Shown here: one piece after another, positions 17,838 through 25,693 of the stretch
Layout of the letters: each line of letters opens with the position of its first letter
How positions within the stretch are numbered: the first letter of the stretch is position 1
Source of the DNA: Bacteroidota bacterium
GTDB taxonomy: Bacteria; Bacteroidota; Bacteroidia; Chitinophagales; Chitinophagaceae
Direction: 5' to 3'
Length of the DNA: 64,000 nt
Assembly: GCA_018266775.1 (NCBI GenBank)
Contig: JAFDZS010000008.1
Coordinates: 186,001 to 250,000, forward strand
The notes under the pieces: model-generated
Told to the model about the DNA's origin: nothing
What the model saw: the letters and a program-made list of their open reading frames with translations, nothing else
Databases searched by the model: none
Made by a program: the position numbers and the translations under genes

Positions 17838-19187
17838 TTATACCAGTATTTCTTTTTGCTGTATCATTTTATAAATAGTGCTTTTTCCAATGTCCAGTTT
17901 ATGCGCAGTGGCCACTACATCATTATCATATTTTTTCAGAAAGTGTTTAATGATGTCGCAGGTATAATCCCGTAATGTTTTTTCTTCTGCCATAAATGCC
18001 GTGCCGCCTTTTGCGGCAGTGAAGCTGATGTCATCTGCCTTTATTTCCCTGCCATCGCACATTACAGCTGCGAGTTCAATTACAGCTTTTAATTCACGCA
18101 CATTACCGGGATAATTATAGCGCATCAGTTTATCTCTCGCATCCTGTGCAATTACAATGGTTCCCATTTTATTTTCTCTTGCGAATTCGTCTGCAAAAAA
18201 CTTAGCCAGTATCAACACATCTGCACCGCGTTCCCTTAATGCCGGCAGGTCTATGGGCAGGCCAAAAACACGGTAGTAAAGGTCTTCCCTGAAGCGCCCT
18301 TCCTTAACTTCTTCTGCAAGGTTTTTATGTGTGGCTACAATAAGCCGTACATCAAGCTTAACTATCTCGTTACCGCCTACACGAACCAATTCCCTTTCCT
18401 GCAACACCCGCAGCAATTTGCTTTGCAGGCTCAGGTCCAGTTCAGCAATTTCATCCAGGAATATGCTGCCGCCATTGGCTTCTTCAAATTTACCCGGCTT
18501 ACGTACCAGTGCACCTGTAAATGCGCCTTTTTCATGGCCAAACAATTCGCTTTCTATCAACTCTTTTGGTATAGCTGCCATGTTCACTGCAACAAAATTC
18601 TTTCGGCGCCTGTCGCTGTTATAATGAATAGCTTTTGCCACCACTTCTTTACCAGTACCTGTTTCTCCTGTAATGGAAACATTGATATTGGTTTTGGTGG
18701 CTTTATCCATCAATGCAAATATTTTTTGCAATGCAGGGCTTTGGCCTTTTATACTTTTTTCGAAAGAGAATTTTTGACCCAGCTCTTCTTTTAAATACTC
18801 TACCTGCTTTTTCAGTTTGCTGGTTTCCCTGATGCGGGTTACCGCATTCCACAATATATCTTTGGTGTTATCATCTTTAATGATATAATCAGCCACACCC
18901 ATTTTTAACAAGTTTACAGCAACAGATACTTCTTCCTGCCCGCTGATGACAATGATGGGTACTTCTTCATTTACTTCTCTTATTTTCTGGTACAATTTAT
19001 CGCCTGAGAAATCAGGCAAAGAAAAATCGATGGTAACCAGGTGTGGTTTTTTATGCAGGTTTGCAAGGCAATCTGTGCCGTTAGTAAACCGGGTAATTTC
19101 ATAATCCGGGTTAAGGGAAAGATGGTAATCCAGTATTTCGCCATACCAGGGATCATCTTCCACGATAAATATTTTGTAAGGTTCCAT
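17838..19187 (-). CDS. Sigma-54-interacting response regulator (REC-AAA+-Fis HTH)
   Basis: The start chosen is the ATG at 19187 (MEPYKIFIVEDD); the frame is open to 19346 but the extra residues look non-coding and lie over a regulatory palindrome. The receiver has FIVEDD and D54 in LVTIDFSLPD. The AAA+ domain has Walker A GETGTGKE (about 174-181) and the sigma-54 contact loop GAFTGA (about 221-226), so it should activate sigma-54 RNA polymerase. A Fis-type HTH (IGKSTIYKMIQQ) ends the 449-residue protein. It heads the FIST and hybrid-kinase unit and is the best candidate to bind the TTCCA/TGGAA arrays around it. One such palindrome lies 42 bp upstream of its own start, suggesting autoregulation. 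Confidence 0.95.
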   Translation of the reverse strand: MEPYKIFIVEDDPWYGEILDYHLSLNPDYEITRFTNGTDCLANLHKKPHLVTIDFSLPDFSGDKLYQKIREVNEEVPIIVISGQEEVSVAVNLLKMGVADYIIKDDNTKDILWNAVTRIRETSKLKKQVEYLKEELGQKFSFEKSIKGQSPALQKIFALMDKATKTNINVSITGETGTGKEVVAKAIHYNSDRRRKNFVAVNMAAIPKELIESELFGHEKGAFTGALVRKPGKFEEANGGSIFLDEIAELDLSLQSKLLRVLQERELVRVGGNEIVKLDVRLIVATHKNLAEEVKEGRFREDLYYRVFGLPIDLPALRERGADVLILAKFFADEFARENKMGTIVIAQDARDKLMRYNYPGNVRELKAVIELAAVMCDGREIKADDISFTAAKGGTAFMAEEKTLRDYTCDIIKHFLKKYDNDVVATAHKLDIGKSTIYKMIQQKEILV

Positions 19188-19229
19188 TGAGCTAAGGTTG
19201 AGGATTACCCATAAAAACGCTGCGCATGT

Positions 19230-19244
19230 TTCCATATTGTGGAA
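19230..19244. promoter_or_regulatory. Palindrome TTCCA-N5-TGGAA upstream of the sigma-54 regulator
   Basis: TTCCA, five bases (TATTG), TGGAA: half-sites exactly 10 bp apart. NtrC-type enhancer sites are known to be inverted repeats with a similar 5-bp centre, so a binding site for the adjacent regulator is plausible. It lies 42 bp upstream of the ATG at 19187. I found no clear -24/-12 promoter (GG-N10-GC) beside it. Confidence 0.55.
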
Positions 19245-19474
19245 TAATGCTGAAGTAGAAAGCATTCGACAACAGGCCTGCTGAATTACTACAGCAGCGC
19301 CGTTACATGGAAGAATATGTGGTTTTAAGCAGTTTTCAGGGGTCAAAAATCAACCAGTCAGGCAGCCGTGCGAAGAGCGTAATTTATGCTTGAACATTAT
19401 TCTAACACGCACTGCATTAACCGGCGCCCGCTGGTTGAAATATTCAGGGTTTTACTGGTATATATTGAGTACTG

Positions 19475-19879
19475 TTAACCCGGCCTTTTACGGAGGTAGG
19501 TGTTAATGGCGTTGATCTTGGTGAGTATGGATGCTATGCTTTTCTCCTCGTAATCACCTTTCAGAATGTAATCGAAAGCGCCGTTCTTTTGTGCAGTAAA
19601 TGCTGCCTGCTTGTCATCATGCCCGGAAATCATCACCACATAAATATCCGGGTTATAGCTTTTTATTTGCTGCAATACCTCCACCCCTTTCATCTCTTCC
19701 ATATCATGGTCAACAAAAATGAGGTCAGGCTTACCTTCCAGGTTATGAAGACATTCAGAAGCGGAAGAAAAAATATGAACATTACAACAGCCAAGATTTG
19801 CCAGGTACTGCTGATACATATTAAGGCAGAAGTCGTCCTCATCTACCACAAATACTTTAAGCCCGGCTTGTTCTTTCAT
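19475..19879 (-). CDS. Single-domain response regulator (REC)
   Basis: The start is the ATG at 19879 (MKEQAGLKVFVVDEDD); the frame continues to 19900. It is a 134-residue receiver with acidic residues in VVDEDD, phospho-acceptor D57 in LIFVDHDMEEMKG, serine switch VVMISGHD and lysine YILKGD. There is no output domain. It stands alone between the sigma-54 regulator gene and the EPS operon, 112 bp downstream of a triple TGGAA/TTCCA array, so it is probably part of the same phosphorelay, as a sink or transfer protein. Confidence 0.9.
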   Translation of the reverse strand: MKEQAGLKVFVVDEDDFCLNMYQQYLANLGCCNVHIFSSASECLHNLEGKPDLIFVDHDMEEMKGVEVLQQIKSYNPDIYVVMISGHDDKQAAFTAQKNGAFDYILKGDYEEKSIASILTKINAINTYLRKRPG

Positions 19880-19983
19880 TGAATAGAATATTTCTATCAC
19901 CGGTGCCAGTTTGGTGCCAAAAAATTAAATTGTTGTACCAGAGGCATTTAGCAGCAAAACCGGTGTTTGATCAGTGCAGAATC

Positions 19984-20008
19984 TGGAAGATTTTTCCATA
20001 TTATGGAA
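19984..20008. promoter_or_regulatory. Triple half-site array TGGAA-N5-TTCCA-N5-TGGAA
   Basis: Half-sites start at 19984, 19994 and 20004, exactly 10 bp apart and alternating in orientation. The inner pair extends to a perfect 9-bp inverted repeat (TTTTCCATA, T, TATGGAAAA; 19992-20010). It is 104 bp upstream of the REC start at 19879 and about 500 bp upstream of ugd. The arrangement is repeated at 20387-20411. Confidence 0.6.
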
Positions 20009-20130
20009 AAGCATTTCATACATACACGTCATAACTGAATGAACAGCGTGATTTAGTACCGCACGCACAGTTCAACAATTGCCGTACCATTGCTTTTTTT
20101 CTTCAAAAAAAAAAATAATTTTTTTTCTGT

Positions 20131-20170
20131 TGTAGAAATTTCGCTACAGCTGTACTACGGATTTACTACA
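20131..20170. promoter_or_regulatory. TGTAG-N8-CTACA palindrome with 11-bp phased CTAC repeats
   Basis: TGTAG (20131-20135), eight bases and CTACA (20144-20148) match the operators at 12224 and 39982 exactly. CTAC recurs at 20144, 20155 and 20166, i.e. every 11 bp, so further half-sites lie on one face of the helix. The cluster is 251 bp from the REC start and about 340 bp from ugd. Confidence 0.5.
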
Positions 20171-20307
20171 CTAACTATACGGATTATACTAAAAATAAAT
20201 GCCGGCCCGTTCCGTTTATCATTCCAGAAGAGAAACCAAAACAGCAATGTGTATTGTTGTTTACATTTAACAGAATGAGTTTGAAGCTTTAAGAAAATCC
20301 AGTGTCT

Positions 20308-20322
20308 TTCTATTATTTGGAA
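20308..20322. promoter_or_regulatory. Degenerate palindrome TTCTA-N5-TGGAA
   Basis: It keeps the 10-bp half-site spacing of the neighbouring sites, with one base changed in the left half. It lies 189 bp upstream of ugd, in the range where enhancer sites for sigma-54 activators usually sit. Confidence 0.4.
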
Positions 20323-20386
20323 ACAACCTTACCAGGCCTCTCTAAATGTTTATAAAATCTTTGCGCTGACGGGATAGTACATAAAA

Positions 20387-20411
20387 TGGAATTTTCTTCC
20401 ATTTTATAGAA
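20387..20411. promoter_or_regulatory. Triple half-site array TGGAA-N5-TTCCA-N5-TAGAA upstream of ugd
   Basis: Half-sites start at 20387, 20397 and 20407, the same alternating 10-bp architecture as at 19984-20008, with one mismatch in the third. The first two are embedded in a perfect 11-bp inverted repeat (ATAAAATGGAA, 5-bp loop, TTCCATTTTAT; 20381-20407). It ends 100 bp before the ugd start and is the strongest candidate control site of the EPS operon. Confidence 0.6.
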
Positions 20412-20511
20412 TGGCTGAACAGTGTACACTGCTTAATCATTTGATTCTTATACTCACTCCAAAGCGGCATGATTTTACCCTGAACCTGTCACCATTAAAA
20501 AGAAATAAAGT

Positions 20512-21882
20512 ATGAAAATTGTAATTGTTGGAAGCGGATATGTTGGCCTGGTAACAGGCGCCTGTTTTTCTGAAGTAGGCATTGACGTGGTATGTGTGGA
20601 TATTGATCAGAAAAAAATTGACAACCTGAATAAAGGTGTTATTCCTATTTATGAGCCCGGCCTTGAAGACATGATTCTCCGCAACATGAAAAAGGGCAGG
20701 CTGAACTTTACCACCAGCCTTGCTGATTCCATTAAAGATTGTGAAGTGTTATTTATTGCTGTAGGTACCCCGCCTGATGAAGACGGTTCTGCAGATTTAA
20801 AATATGTACTGGCTGTTGCCCGTGAATGTGGCAAAAACATGAATGATTATATGCTGGTGGTTACAAAAAGCACTGTACCCGTTGGTACATCTGAGAAAGT
20901 ACGTAATGCTTTGCAGGATGAACTGAATAAAAGAAAAGTAGCCATTGATTTTGACGTGGCCTCTAACCCGGAATTTTTAAAAGAAGGTGCAGCCATTGAC
21001 GATTTTTTAAAACCAGACCGCATTGTGATTGGCCTGGAAAGTGAACGTGCCAAAGACCTGATGAAAAGCCTGTACAAACCATTTACTTTAAATGGCCACC
21101 CGGTGATTTTTATGGACATTGTTTCTGCAGAAATGACCAAGTATGCTGCCAATTCCATGCTGGCTGCCAAAATCAGTTTTATGAATGATATTGCCAACCT
21201 GTGCGAAATTGTTGGTGCCGATATCAATTTAGTAAGAAAAGGTATTGGTTCTGATTCCCGTATTGGTAACAAATTTATTTACCCCGGCATTGGTTACGGT
21301 GGCTCCTGCTTTCCGAAAGATGTACAGGCGTTAATTAAAACTGCATCAGAATACAACTACGAACTTCGGGTACTCAAAGCCGTGGAAGCTGTGAATAAAG
21401 ATCAGAAAATGATCATCTTCAATAAAATCAAATCTTATTTTGATGGGGAACTGGAGGGCAGAACCATTGCTTTGTGGGGCCTTTCCTTTAAGCCACAAAC
21501 TGATGATATGCGTGAAGCACCATCATTAGTGATTGTAAAACAATTACTGGAGGCTGGTGCCAAAGTTAAAGCTTATGACCCTGTTGCTATTAAAGAAGCC
21601 AAACATCATTTTGGCGACAGTATCGCTTATTGTGAAGACCAGTATGAAACGTTGATTGACGCAGACTGCCTGGCAATATTAACTGAATGGCCGGAATTTA
21701 AATTCCCCAATTTCAAAATTGTACGCAAGCTGCTGAACAACCCTGCTGTTTTTGATGGCCGCAATATTTACGATAAAAATGAAATGCGCAGCAATGGCTT
21801 TAACTATTACTGCATCGGTATCAATACCAGTAAAAAAGTTACCAGTAAAGCACCTGCACTGGAAACCATTTTAAAAGACTAA
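20512..21882 (+). CDS. ugd: UDP-glucose 6-dehydrogenase
   Basis: This enzyme oxidises UDP-glucose to UDP-glucuronate with two NAD+. The N-terminal Rossmann motif is VGSGYVGL, followed by [13 protein letters not shown], the linker KSTVPVGT and [12 protein letters not shown], and the active-site cysteine C266 in [10 protein letters not shown]. The C-terminal UDP-binding domain has [17 protein letters not shown]. At 456 residues it is normal in length. It opens the EPS operon and is 25 bp from the UDP-xylose synthase gene, so the polymer or its precursors contain glucuronate and/or xylose. AAAGAAATAAAG lies just before the ATG. Confidence 0.96.
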   Translation: MKIVIVGSGYVGLVTGACFSEVGIDVVCVDIDQKKIDNLNKGVIPIYEPGLEDMILRNMKKGRLNFTTSLADSIKDCEVLFIAVGTPPDEDGSADLKYVLAVARECGKNMNDYMLVVTKSTVPVGTSEKVRNALQDELNKRKVAIDFDVASNPEFLKEGAAIDDFLKPDRIVIGLESERAKDLMKSLYKPFTLNGHPVIFMDIVSAEMTKYAANSMLAAKISFMNDIANLCEIVGADINLVRKGIGSDSRIGNKFIYPGIGYGGSCFPKDVQALIKTASEYNYELRVLKAVEAVNKDQKMIIFNKIKSYFDGELEGRTIALWGLSFKPQTDDMREAPSLVIVKQLLEAGAKVKAYDPVAIKEAKHHFGDSIAYCEDQYETLIDADCLAILTEWPEFKFPNFKIVRKLLNNPAVFDGRNIYDKNEMRSNGFNYYCIGINTSKKVTSKAPALETILKD

Positions 21883-21907
21883 CACCGCAACCCTGATAAA
21901 ACACGTT

Positions 21908-22849
21908 ATGACACGCAAAAAAGTTCTAATTACCGGTGGAGCCGGCTTTGCAGGCTCTCATTTATGCGACCGTTTACTGGGTGAAGGTTGTGAAGTGTAT
22001 TGCCTTGATAATTTTTTTACAGGGCAAAAGCAAAATATTGTTCACCTGCTGAACCATCCCTATTTTGAGCTGATACGCCATGATGTAACCGCTCCGTTTT
22101 TTATTGAAGCAGATGAAATTTATAACCTTGCCTGCCCGGCTTCGCCCATCCATTACCAGTATAATGCAATTAAAACCATGAAGACGAGTGTAATGGGTGC
22201 TATTAATATGCTGGGGCTGGCCAAACGCATTAAAGCAAAAATATTGCAGGCTTCCACCAGCGAAGTGTATGGCGATCCGTTAGTACACCCGCAGGCCGAA
22301 AATTACTGGGGCCATGTAAACCCCATTGGAGAACGCTCCTGCTATGATGAAGGCAAACGCTCTGCCGAAACATTGTTTGTAAATTATCATAAACAGAATA
22401 ATGTAAAAATAAAAATCATCAGGATATTTAATACCTATGGCCCAAGGATGCATCCAAACGATGGCCGTGTGGTTTCTAACTTCATTGTACAGGCTTTACA
22501 AAACAAAGACATTACTGTATATGGGGAAGGCCAGCAAACCCGCAGCTTTCAATATGTAGATGACCTGGTGGAAGGTATGACAAGAATGATGAACTCCGCT
22601 GATGCTTTTACCGGCCCGGTAAACATTGGTAACCCCAATGAATTTACCATACTGGAACTGGCAGAGCAAGTGATCAAACTTACCGGTTCTAAATCAAAGA
22701 TCATCAACAAACCATTACCTGCTGATGACCCGATGATGCGCCAGCCTGATATTACGCTGGCAAAAAAAGAACTGAACTGGGCGCCAAAAATTGAACTGGA
22801 AGAAGGGCTTGAAAAAACCATTGCCTATTTCAGGGAAGTGATCAGGTAA
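21908..22849 (+). CDS. UDP-glucuronate decarboxylase (UDP-xylose synthase), SDR family
   Basis: An extended SDR of 313 residues with the NAD-binding motif [11 protein letters not shown], the serine/threonine region [11 protein letters not shown], and the catalytic YxxxK in [13 protein letters not shown], a sequence highly typical of UXS enzymes. [10 protein letters not shown] and [12 protein letters not shown] complete the signature. It converts the UDP-glucuronate made by the preceding enzyme into UDP-xylose in the cytosol. Gene order and 25-bp spacing support a coupled pathway. Confidence 0.93.
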   Translation: MTRKKVLITGGAGFAGSHLCDRLLGEGCEVYCLDNFFTGQKQNIVHLLNHPYFELIRHDVTAPFFIEADEIYNLACPASPIHYQYNAIKTMKTSVMGAINMLGLAKRIKAKILQASTSEVYGDPLVHPQAENYWGHVNPIGERSCYDEGKRSAETLFVNYHKQNNVKIKIIRIFNTYGPRMHPNDGRVVSNFIVQALQNKDITVYGEGQQTRSFQYVDDLVEGMTRMMNSADAFTGPVNIGNPNEFTILELAEQVIKLTGSKSKIINKPLPADDPMMRQPDITLAKKELNWAPKIELEEGLEKTIAYFREVIR

Positions 22850-22893
22850 TTTAGCATACCAATATCCATTATTCACACGCAAAATGAAAAACC

Positions 22894-23259
22894 ATGACAC
22901 CCAATGTAACTGCAGGCACTAACCCCTCAAAACTTTTTGATCTTTCCATGATCGAAAATTTTTGCCGCGGCAACCAGGAACAGGTCAAAAAAATGATCAA
23001 GGTTTTTATCAGCCAGGTTCCGCAATCAGTAGAAGCCATTAAACTGGCTTATTCCAAACACAATTTCAGCACAATAAAAAATGAGGCACACCGCATAAAA
23101 CCCATCCTCAGTTATTATGCGGTACTTACTGTTGAGCACGACATTAAACAAATTGAATCGCTTGCTGCTTCAGAAGCAACAGGCAACGAGCTGGAAAGCA
23201 AGATCAACAACCTGGATGAAGTGGTAACTAAAATTGTGGATGAACTGAAAACCTATTAA
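22894..23259 (+). CDS. Stand-alone HPt phosphotransfer protein
   Basis: A 121-residue all-helical HPt protein with the phospho-histidine H66 in NEAHRIKP. From LFDLS onward it aligns without gaps to the C-terminal HPt of the hybrid kinase at 12493-16665, with 37 of 78 residues identical by hand count. The shared features are LFDLS, RGN, HRIKP in place of the usual HRLKG, and IESxA. It lies inside the EPS operon, 24 bp before a REC gene, so it can carry phosphate from the hybrid kinase to receivers in this operon. An HPt gene inside a polysaccharide operon is unusual. Confidence 0.9.
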   Translation: MTPNVTAGTNPSKLFDLSMIENFCRGNQEQVKKMIKVFISQVPQSVEAIKLAYSKHNFSTIKNEAHRIKPILSYYAVLTVEHDIKQIESLAASEATGNELESKINNLDEVVTKIVDELKTY

Positions 23260-23283
23260 GCCAAATAATTAAAATCAAAGGAT

Positions 23284-23670
23284 ATGAAAAAGAAAATACT
23301 GGTGGTGGATGATGAAATTAACATTTGCCTGCTGCTGGAAAATTTTTTATCGCAGGATTATGATGTGATAACCATCAACAACGGCAATGATGCATTAGAC
23401 TGGCTGGAAGGCAATTTACCCGACCTGATCATCAGCGATATCCAGATGTCGAAAATGGATGGATACGGGTTTTTATCGCATGTGCGTAAGCGTGGGTATA
23501 CCAGGCATACACCGTTCATTATGCTGTCTGCCAGGGCAGAAAGTAAAGAACGTATTAAATGTTACCAGTTGGGTGCACAGGATTACCTTACCAAACCTTT
23601 TAACCCGCAGGAACTGGAAGAAGTGGTAAAAAAGAATTTATACCCCATTCATTTTGCACTCGCCTGGTAA
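23284..23670 (+). CDS. Single-domain response regulator (REC) in the EPS operon
   Basis: A canonical 128-residue receiver: acidic cluster VVDDE, phospho-acceptor D52 in LIISDIQMSKMDG, switch serine IMLSAR, and lysine YLTKPF. It has no output domain and is the natural acceptor for the HPt protein encoded 24 bp upstream. It may act on the sugar transferase encoded 32 bp downstream, which carries a receiver-like domain that could dimerise with it. Confidence 0.93.
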   Translation: MKKKILVVDDEINICLLLENFLSQDYDVITINNGNDALDWLEGNLPDLIISDIQMSKMDGYGFLSHVRKRGYTRHTPFIMLSARAESKERIKCYQLGAQDYLTKPFNPQELEEVVKKNLYPIHFALAW

Positions 23671-23702
23671 AAGCACTGATACAATAACAAACTGCTAATT
23701 TT

Positions 23703-24896
23703 ATGAATCCGTTACAGCACATACTCTATATTGGTACAAACCCCGGTTACTTTCAACATGTACACCACAGCGATGCTGTTACCCTTACAGCAGTAAACAA
23801 TAACCTGCAGGCCGTTAACTACCTGAAGGCTGGCAGGCAGCCAGATGCCATTGTATGTGATTATCATTTATCTGGCCAGAACGGGCTGCACATGTTCGAT
23901 TGGCTGCGCCAGAGAACTGAATACAACAGTACGCCTTTTGTTTTACTGAATAAAGACTTTAATGCAGACCTGTTTAAAGAATCTTTCAGCAAAAGGGTGG
24001 ATGATTTTTTTGTAACCAGTTCCACACCGGTTGAAGATGTGTTAGACAGGGTACAATTTTTATGTGCACATAAAAAAAACCCGGTAAACACTGCTTCTCT
24101 TCCTGTAACAGAAGTGTACCACATGCCATTGTCCAAACGCATTTTTGATATTGCAGTAGCATCCTCCGTGTTATTGCTGGCATCACCATTTTTATTACTC
24201 ATCATTTTAGCTATCAGGCTGGAGTCTAAAGGCAAGGTATATTATATCTCTAAAAGAGTGGGCCGCAAAACTTTTGACTTTTATAAGCTGCGCTCTATGC
24301 GTACCGGTGCCGATGAACTGCTGAAGAAATTAGCCAAAGAAAAAAACCAGTATAATAAAACAGAACAGCAAACTATAACAGAAGATACACCCTGCCCACG
24401 CTGTGCAAAATTACCAGAAGGGCAAACCTGTTCACCGGTAATGTATATCGATACGCACCATATTTGTGATTACTGGTTTAATGAACAGAAAAAAGCAAAG
24501 GCAAAAGCCAGTTCTGCATTTGTAAAAATTGCAGACGATCCCCGCATTACCCGTGTAGGTAAATTCATCCGCAATACAAGTATTGATGAATTGCCACAGC
24601 TCATCAATGTTATTAAAGGAGATATGTCTATCGTAGGCAACAGACCCCTGCCTGTTTACGAAGCAGAGTTGCTTACAGTAGATACTTTATCCAAACGTTT
24701 TTTGGCACCCGCAGGTATCACCGGTTTGTGGCAGGTGGAATTGCGTGGCCGCGGAGGCGACATGTCTGAAGAGGAACGCAAACGCCTCGACAATGAATAT
24801 GCTGATCATTTTACTGATGGCAGATATTCTTTCTGGTACGATATAAAATTGATTTTACGAACCATTCCTGCACTATTGCAGAAGGGTTCGGTCTAA
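23703..24896 (+). CDS. Receiver-like domain fused to a polyprenyl-phosphate sugar-1-phosphate transferase
   Basis: Residues 1-125 resemble a receiver: D53 in AIVCDYHLSGQNGL is in the phospho-acceptor position, but the usual N-terminal acidic pair is replaced (ILYIGTNPGY), so phosphorylation is uncertain. From about residue 143 there is a membrane helix (FDIAVASSVLLLASPFLLLI) and the bacterial sugar transferase core: FYKLRSMR, DPRITRVGKFIRNTSIDELPQ, GDMSIVGNRP, GITGLWQV. This family transfers a sugar phosphate to the lipid carrier and starts EPS assembly at the inner membrane. Between LRSMR and DPRIT is an insert with C231, C234, C243, H252, H253 and C255, a possible metal site. Only one predicted helix anchors it. 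Confidence 0.9.
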   Translation: MNPLQHILYIGTNPGYFQHVHHSDAVTLTAVNNNLQAVNYLKAGRQPDAIVCDYHLSGQNGLHMFDWLRQRTEYNSTPFVLLNKDFNADLFKESFSKRVDDFFVTSSTPVEDVLDRVQFLCAHKKNPVNTASLPVTEVYHMPLSKRIFDIAVASSVLLLASPFLLLIILAIRLESKGKVYYISKRVGRKTFDFYKLRSMRTGADELLKKLAKEKNQYNKTEQQTITEDTPCPRCAKLPEGQTCSPVMYIDTHHICDYWFNEQKKAKAKASSAFVKIADDPRITRVGKFIRNTSIDELPQLINVIKGDMSIVGNRPLPVYEAELLTVDTLSKRFLAPAGITGLWQVELRGRGGDMSEEERKRLDNEYADHFTDGRYSFWYDIKLILRTIPALLQKGSV

Positions 24897-24916
24897 TACC
24901 CTAATAATAACTTATC

Positions 24917-25693
24917 ATGAAGCACTTATCTAAAATTACCCTAACAATTCTGCTGTGCTGCACTGCTGCACTGCTCACAGCACAAAACAACGACAGCATC
25001 CCTAAAAAAAATCCGTCTGATTCTCTTGCTAAAGAAACTGTAATGGATTTTCCGCCACTTAATGTCATCATGGATTCTGCAGTAAAGCATAATGCCATGG
25101 TGGCATACCGCAATACAGAAGTGGATGTAAAAACTGCAAACCTTGAATCGCAGCGCACTTACTGGCTGCGCAACCTTGGCGTACAGGCCGACAGCCGCTA
25201 TGGCACTTTTGACAACCTTTCCAGCAGTGCTGTTGTGGGTCAGTCCACCACGCTGCTTTCATCCACCAACAGGCAATTGAATTATGGTGTGGGCGTATAC
25301 ATTAAACTGCCCCTGTACGATGTGCTGAACCGTAAAACACAAATCAAACAGGCCCGTGCAGAAATGGATGGTGCTATAGACCTGGCACAGTCGCAAACCA
25401 ATGAAGTACGCCAGATGGTGATCAAACTATATGAAGAACTATTGCTGAAACAAAAACTCGCCTACATCAAATCTCAAAACCTGGGCAGTGCCATGGTAAA
25501 TAAAGAAATGGTGGAAAAGCAGTTTCATAATGGCATAATTCCCGTTGCTGAATATGTAAGGCTAACAGATATGACTGCACGTATACAAACGGAATATGAA
25601 ATCGCAAGGTCGGAATTTGTGCAGGCAAAGAAAATGCTGGAAGAAGTGGCCGGTTTCTCATTTAAGAACCCTCAAATGAAAGAAACCAAATGA
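24917..25693 (+). CDS. Short TolC-like outer-membrane factor of the EPS export system
   Basis: A signal peptide (ITLTILLCCTAALLTAQ) precedes a region that resembles one TolC repeat: a helix starting VIMDSAVKHNAMVAYRN, a beta segment (LNYGVGVYIKLPLYD), and a helical return (RKTQIKQARAEM ... IKLYEELL, LVEKQF-like MVEKQFHNGII). At 258 residues it is roughly half the usual 420-480 of TolC proteins, with one repeat rather than two. No stop or frameshift explains this, so it may be a reduced form working as a larger oligomer. It overlaps the chain-length protein gene by 4 bp. Confidence 0.78.
   Translation: MKHLSKITLTILLCCTAALLTAQNNDSIPKKNPSDSLAKETVMDFPPLNVIMDSAVKHNAMVAYRNTEVDVKTANLESQRTYWLRNLGVQADSRYGTFDNLSSSAVVGQSTTLLSSTNRQLNYGVGVYIKLPLYDVLNRKTQIKQARAEMDGAIDLAQSQTNEVRQMVIKLYEELLLKQKLAYIKSQNLGSAMVNKEMVEKQFHNGIIPVAEYVRLTDMTARIQTEYEIARSEFVQAKKMLEEVAGFSFKNPQMKETK

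Larger units (their letters stand above)
19880..20511. promoter_or_regulatory. Divergent control region between the REC gene and the EPS operon
   Basis: This region of about 630 bp separates the leftward REC gene from ugd and is densely structured. It holds three TTCCA/TGGAA sites (19984-20008, 20308-20322, 20387-20411), a TGTAG-N8-CTACA palindrome (20131-20148) followed by CTAC repeats at 11-bp steps, and a long A-tract/T-tract (20105-20127). The plus-strand EPS promoter must lie here but I could not place it. No protein-coding frame in it looks real. Confidence 0.6.

Noticed and set aside
20074..20089. Sigma-54-like TGGTACG-N4-TTGTT on the minus strand
   Set aside because: The invariant GC of the -12 element is GT here, and the enhancer-like sites do not lie sensibly upstream of it; I would not call a promoter.
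20412..20511. Search for a -24/-12 or Bacteroidota TAnnTTTG promoter just before ugd
   Set aside because: No GG-N10-GC pair and no well-spaced TTTG/TAnnTTTG pair was found by eye, so no promoter is annotated.
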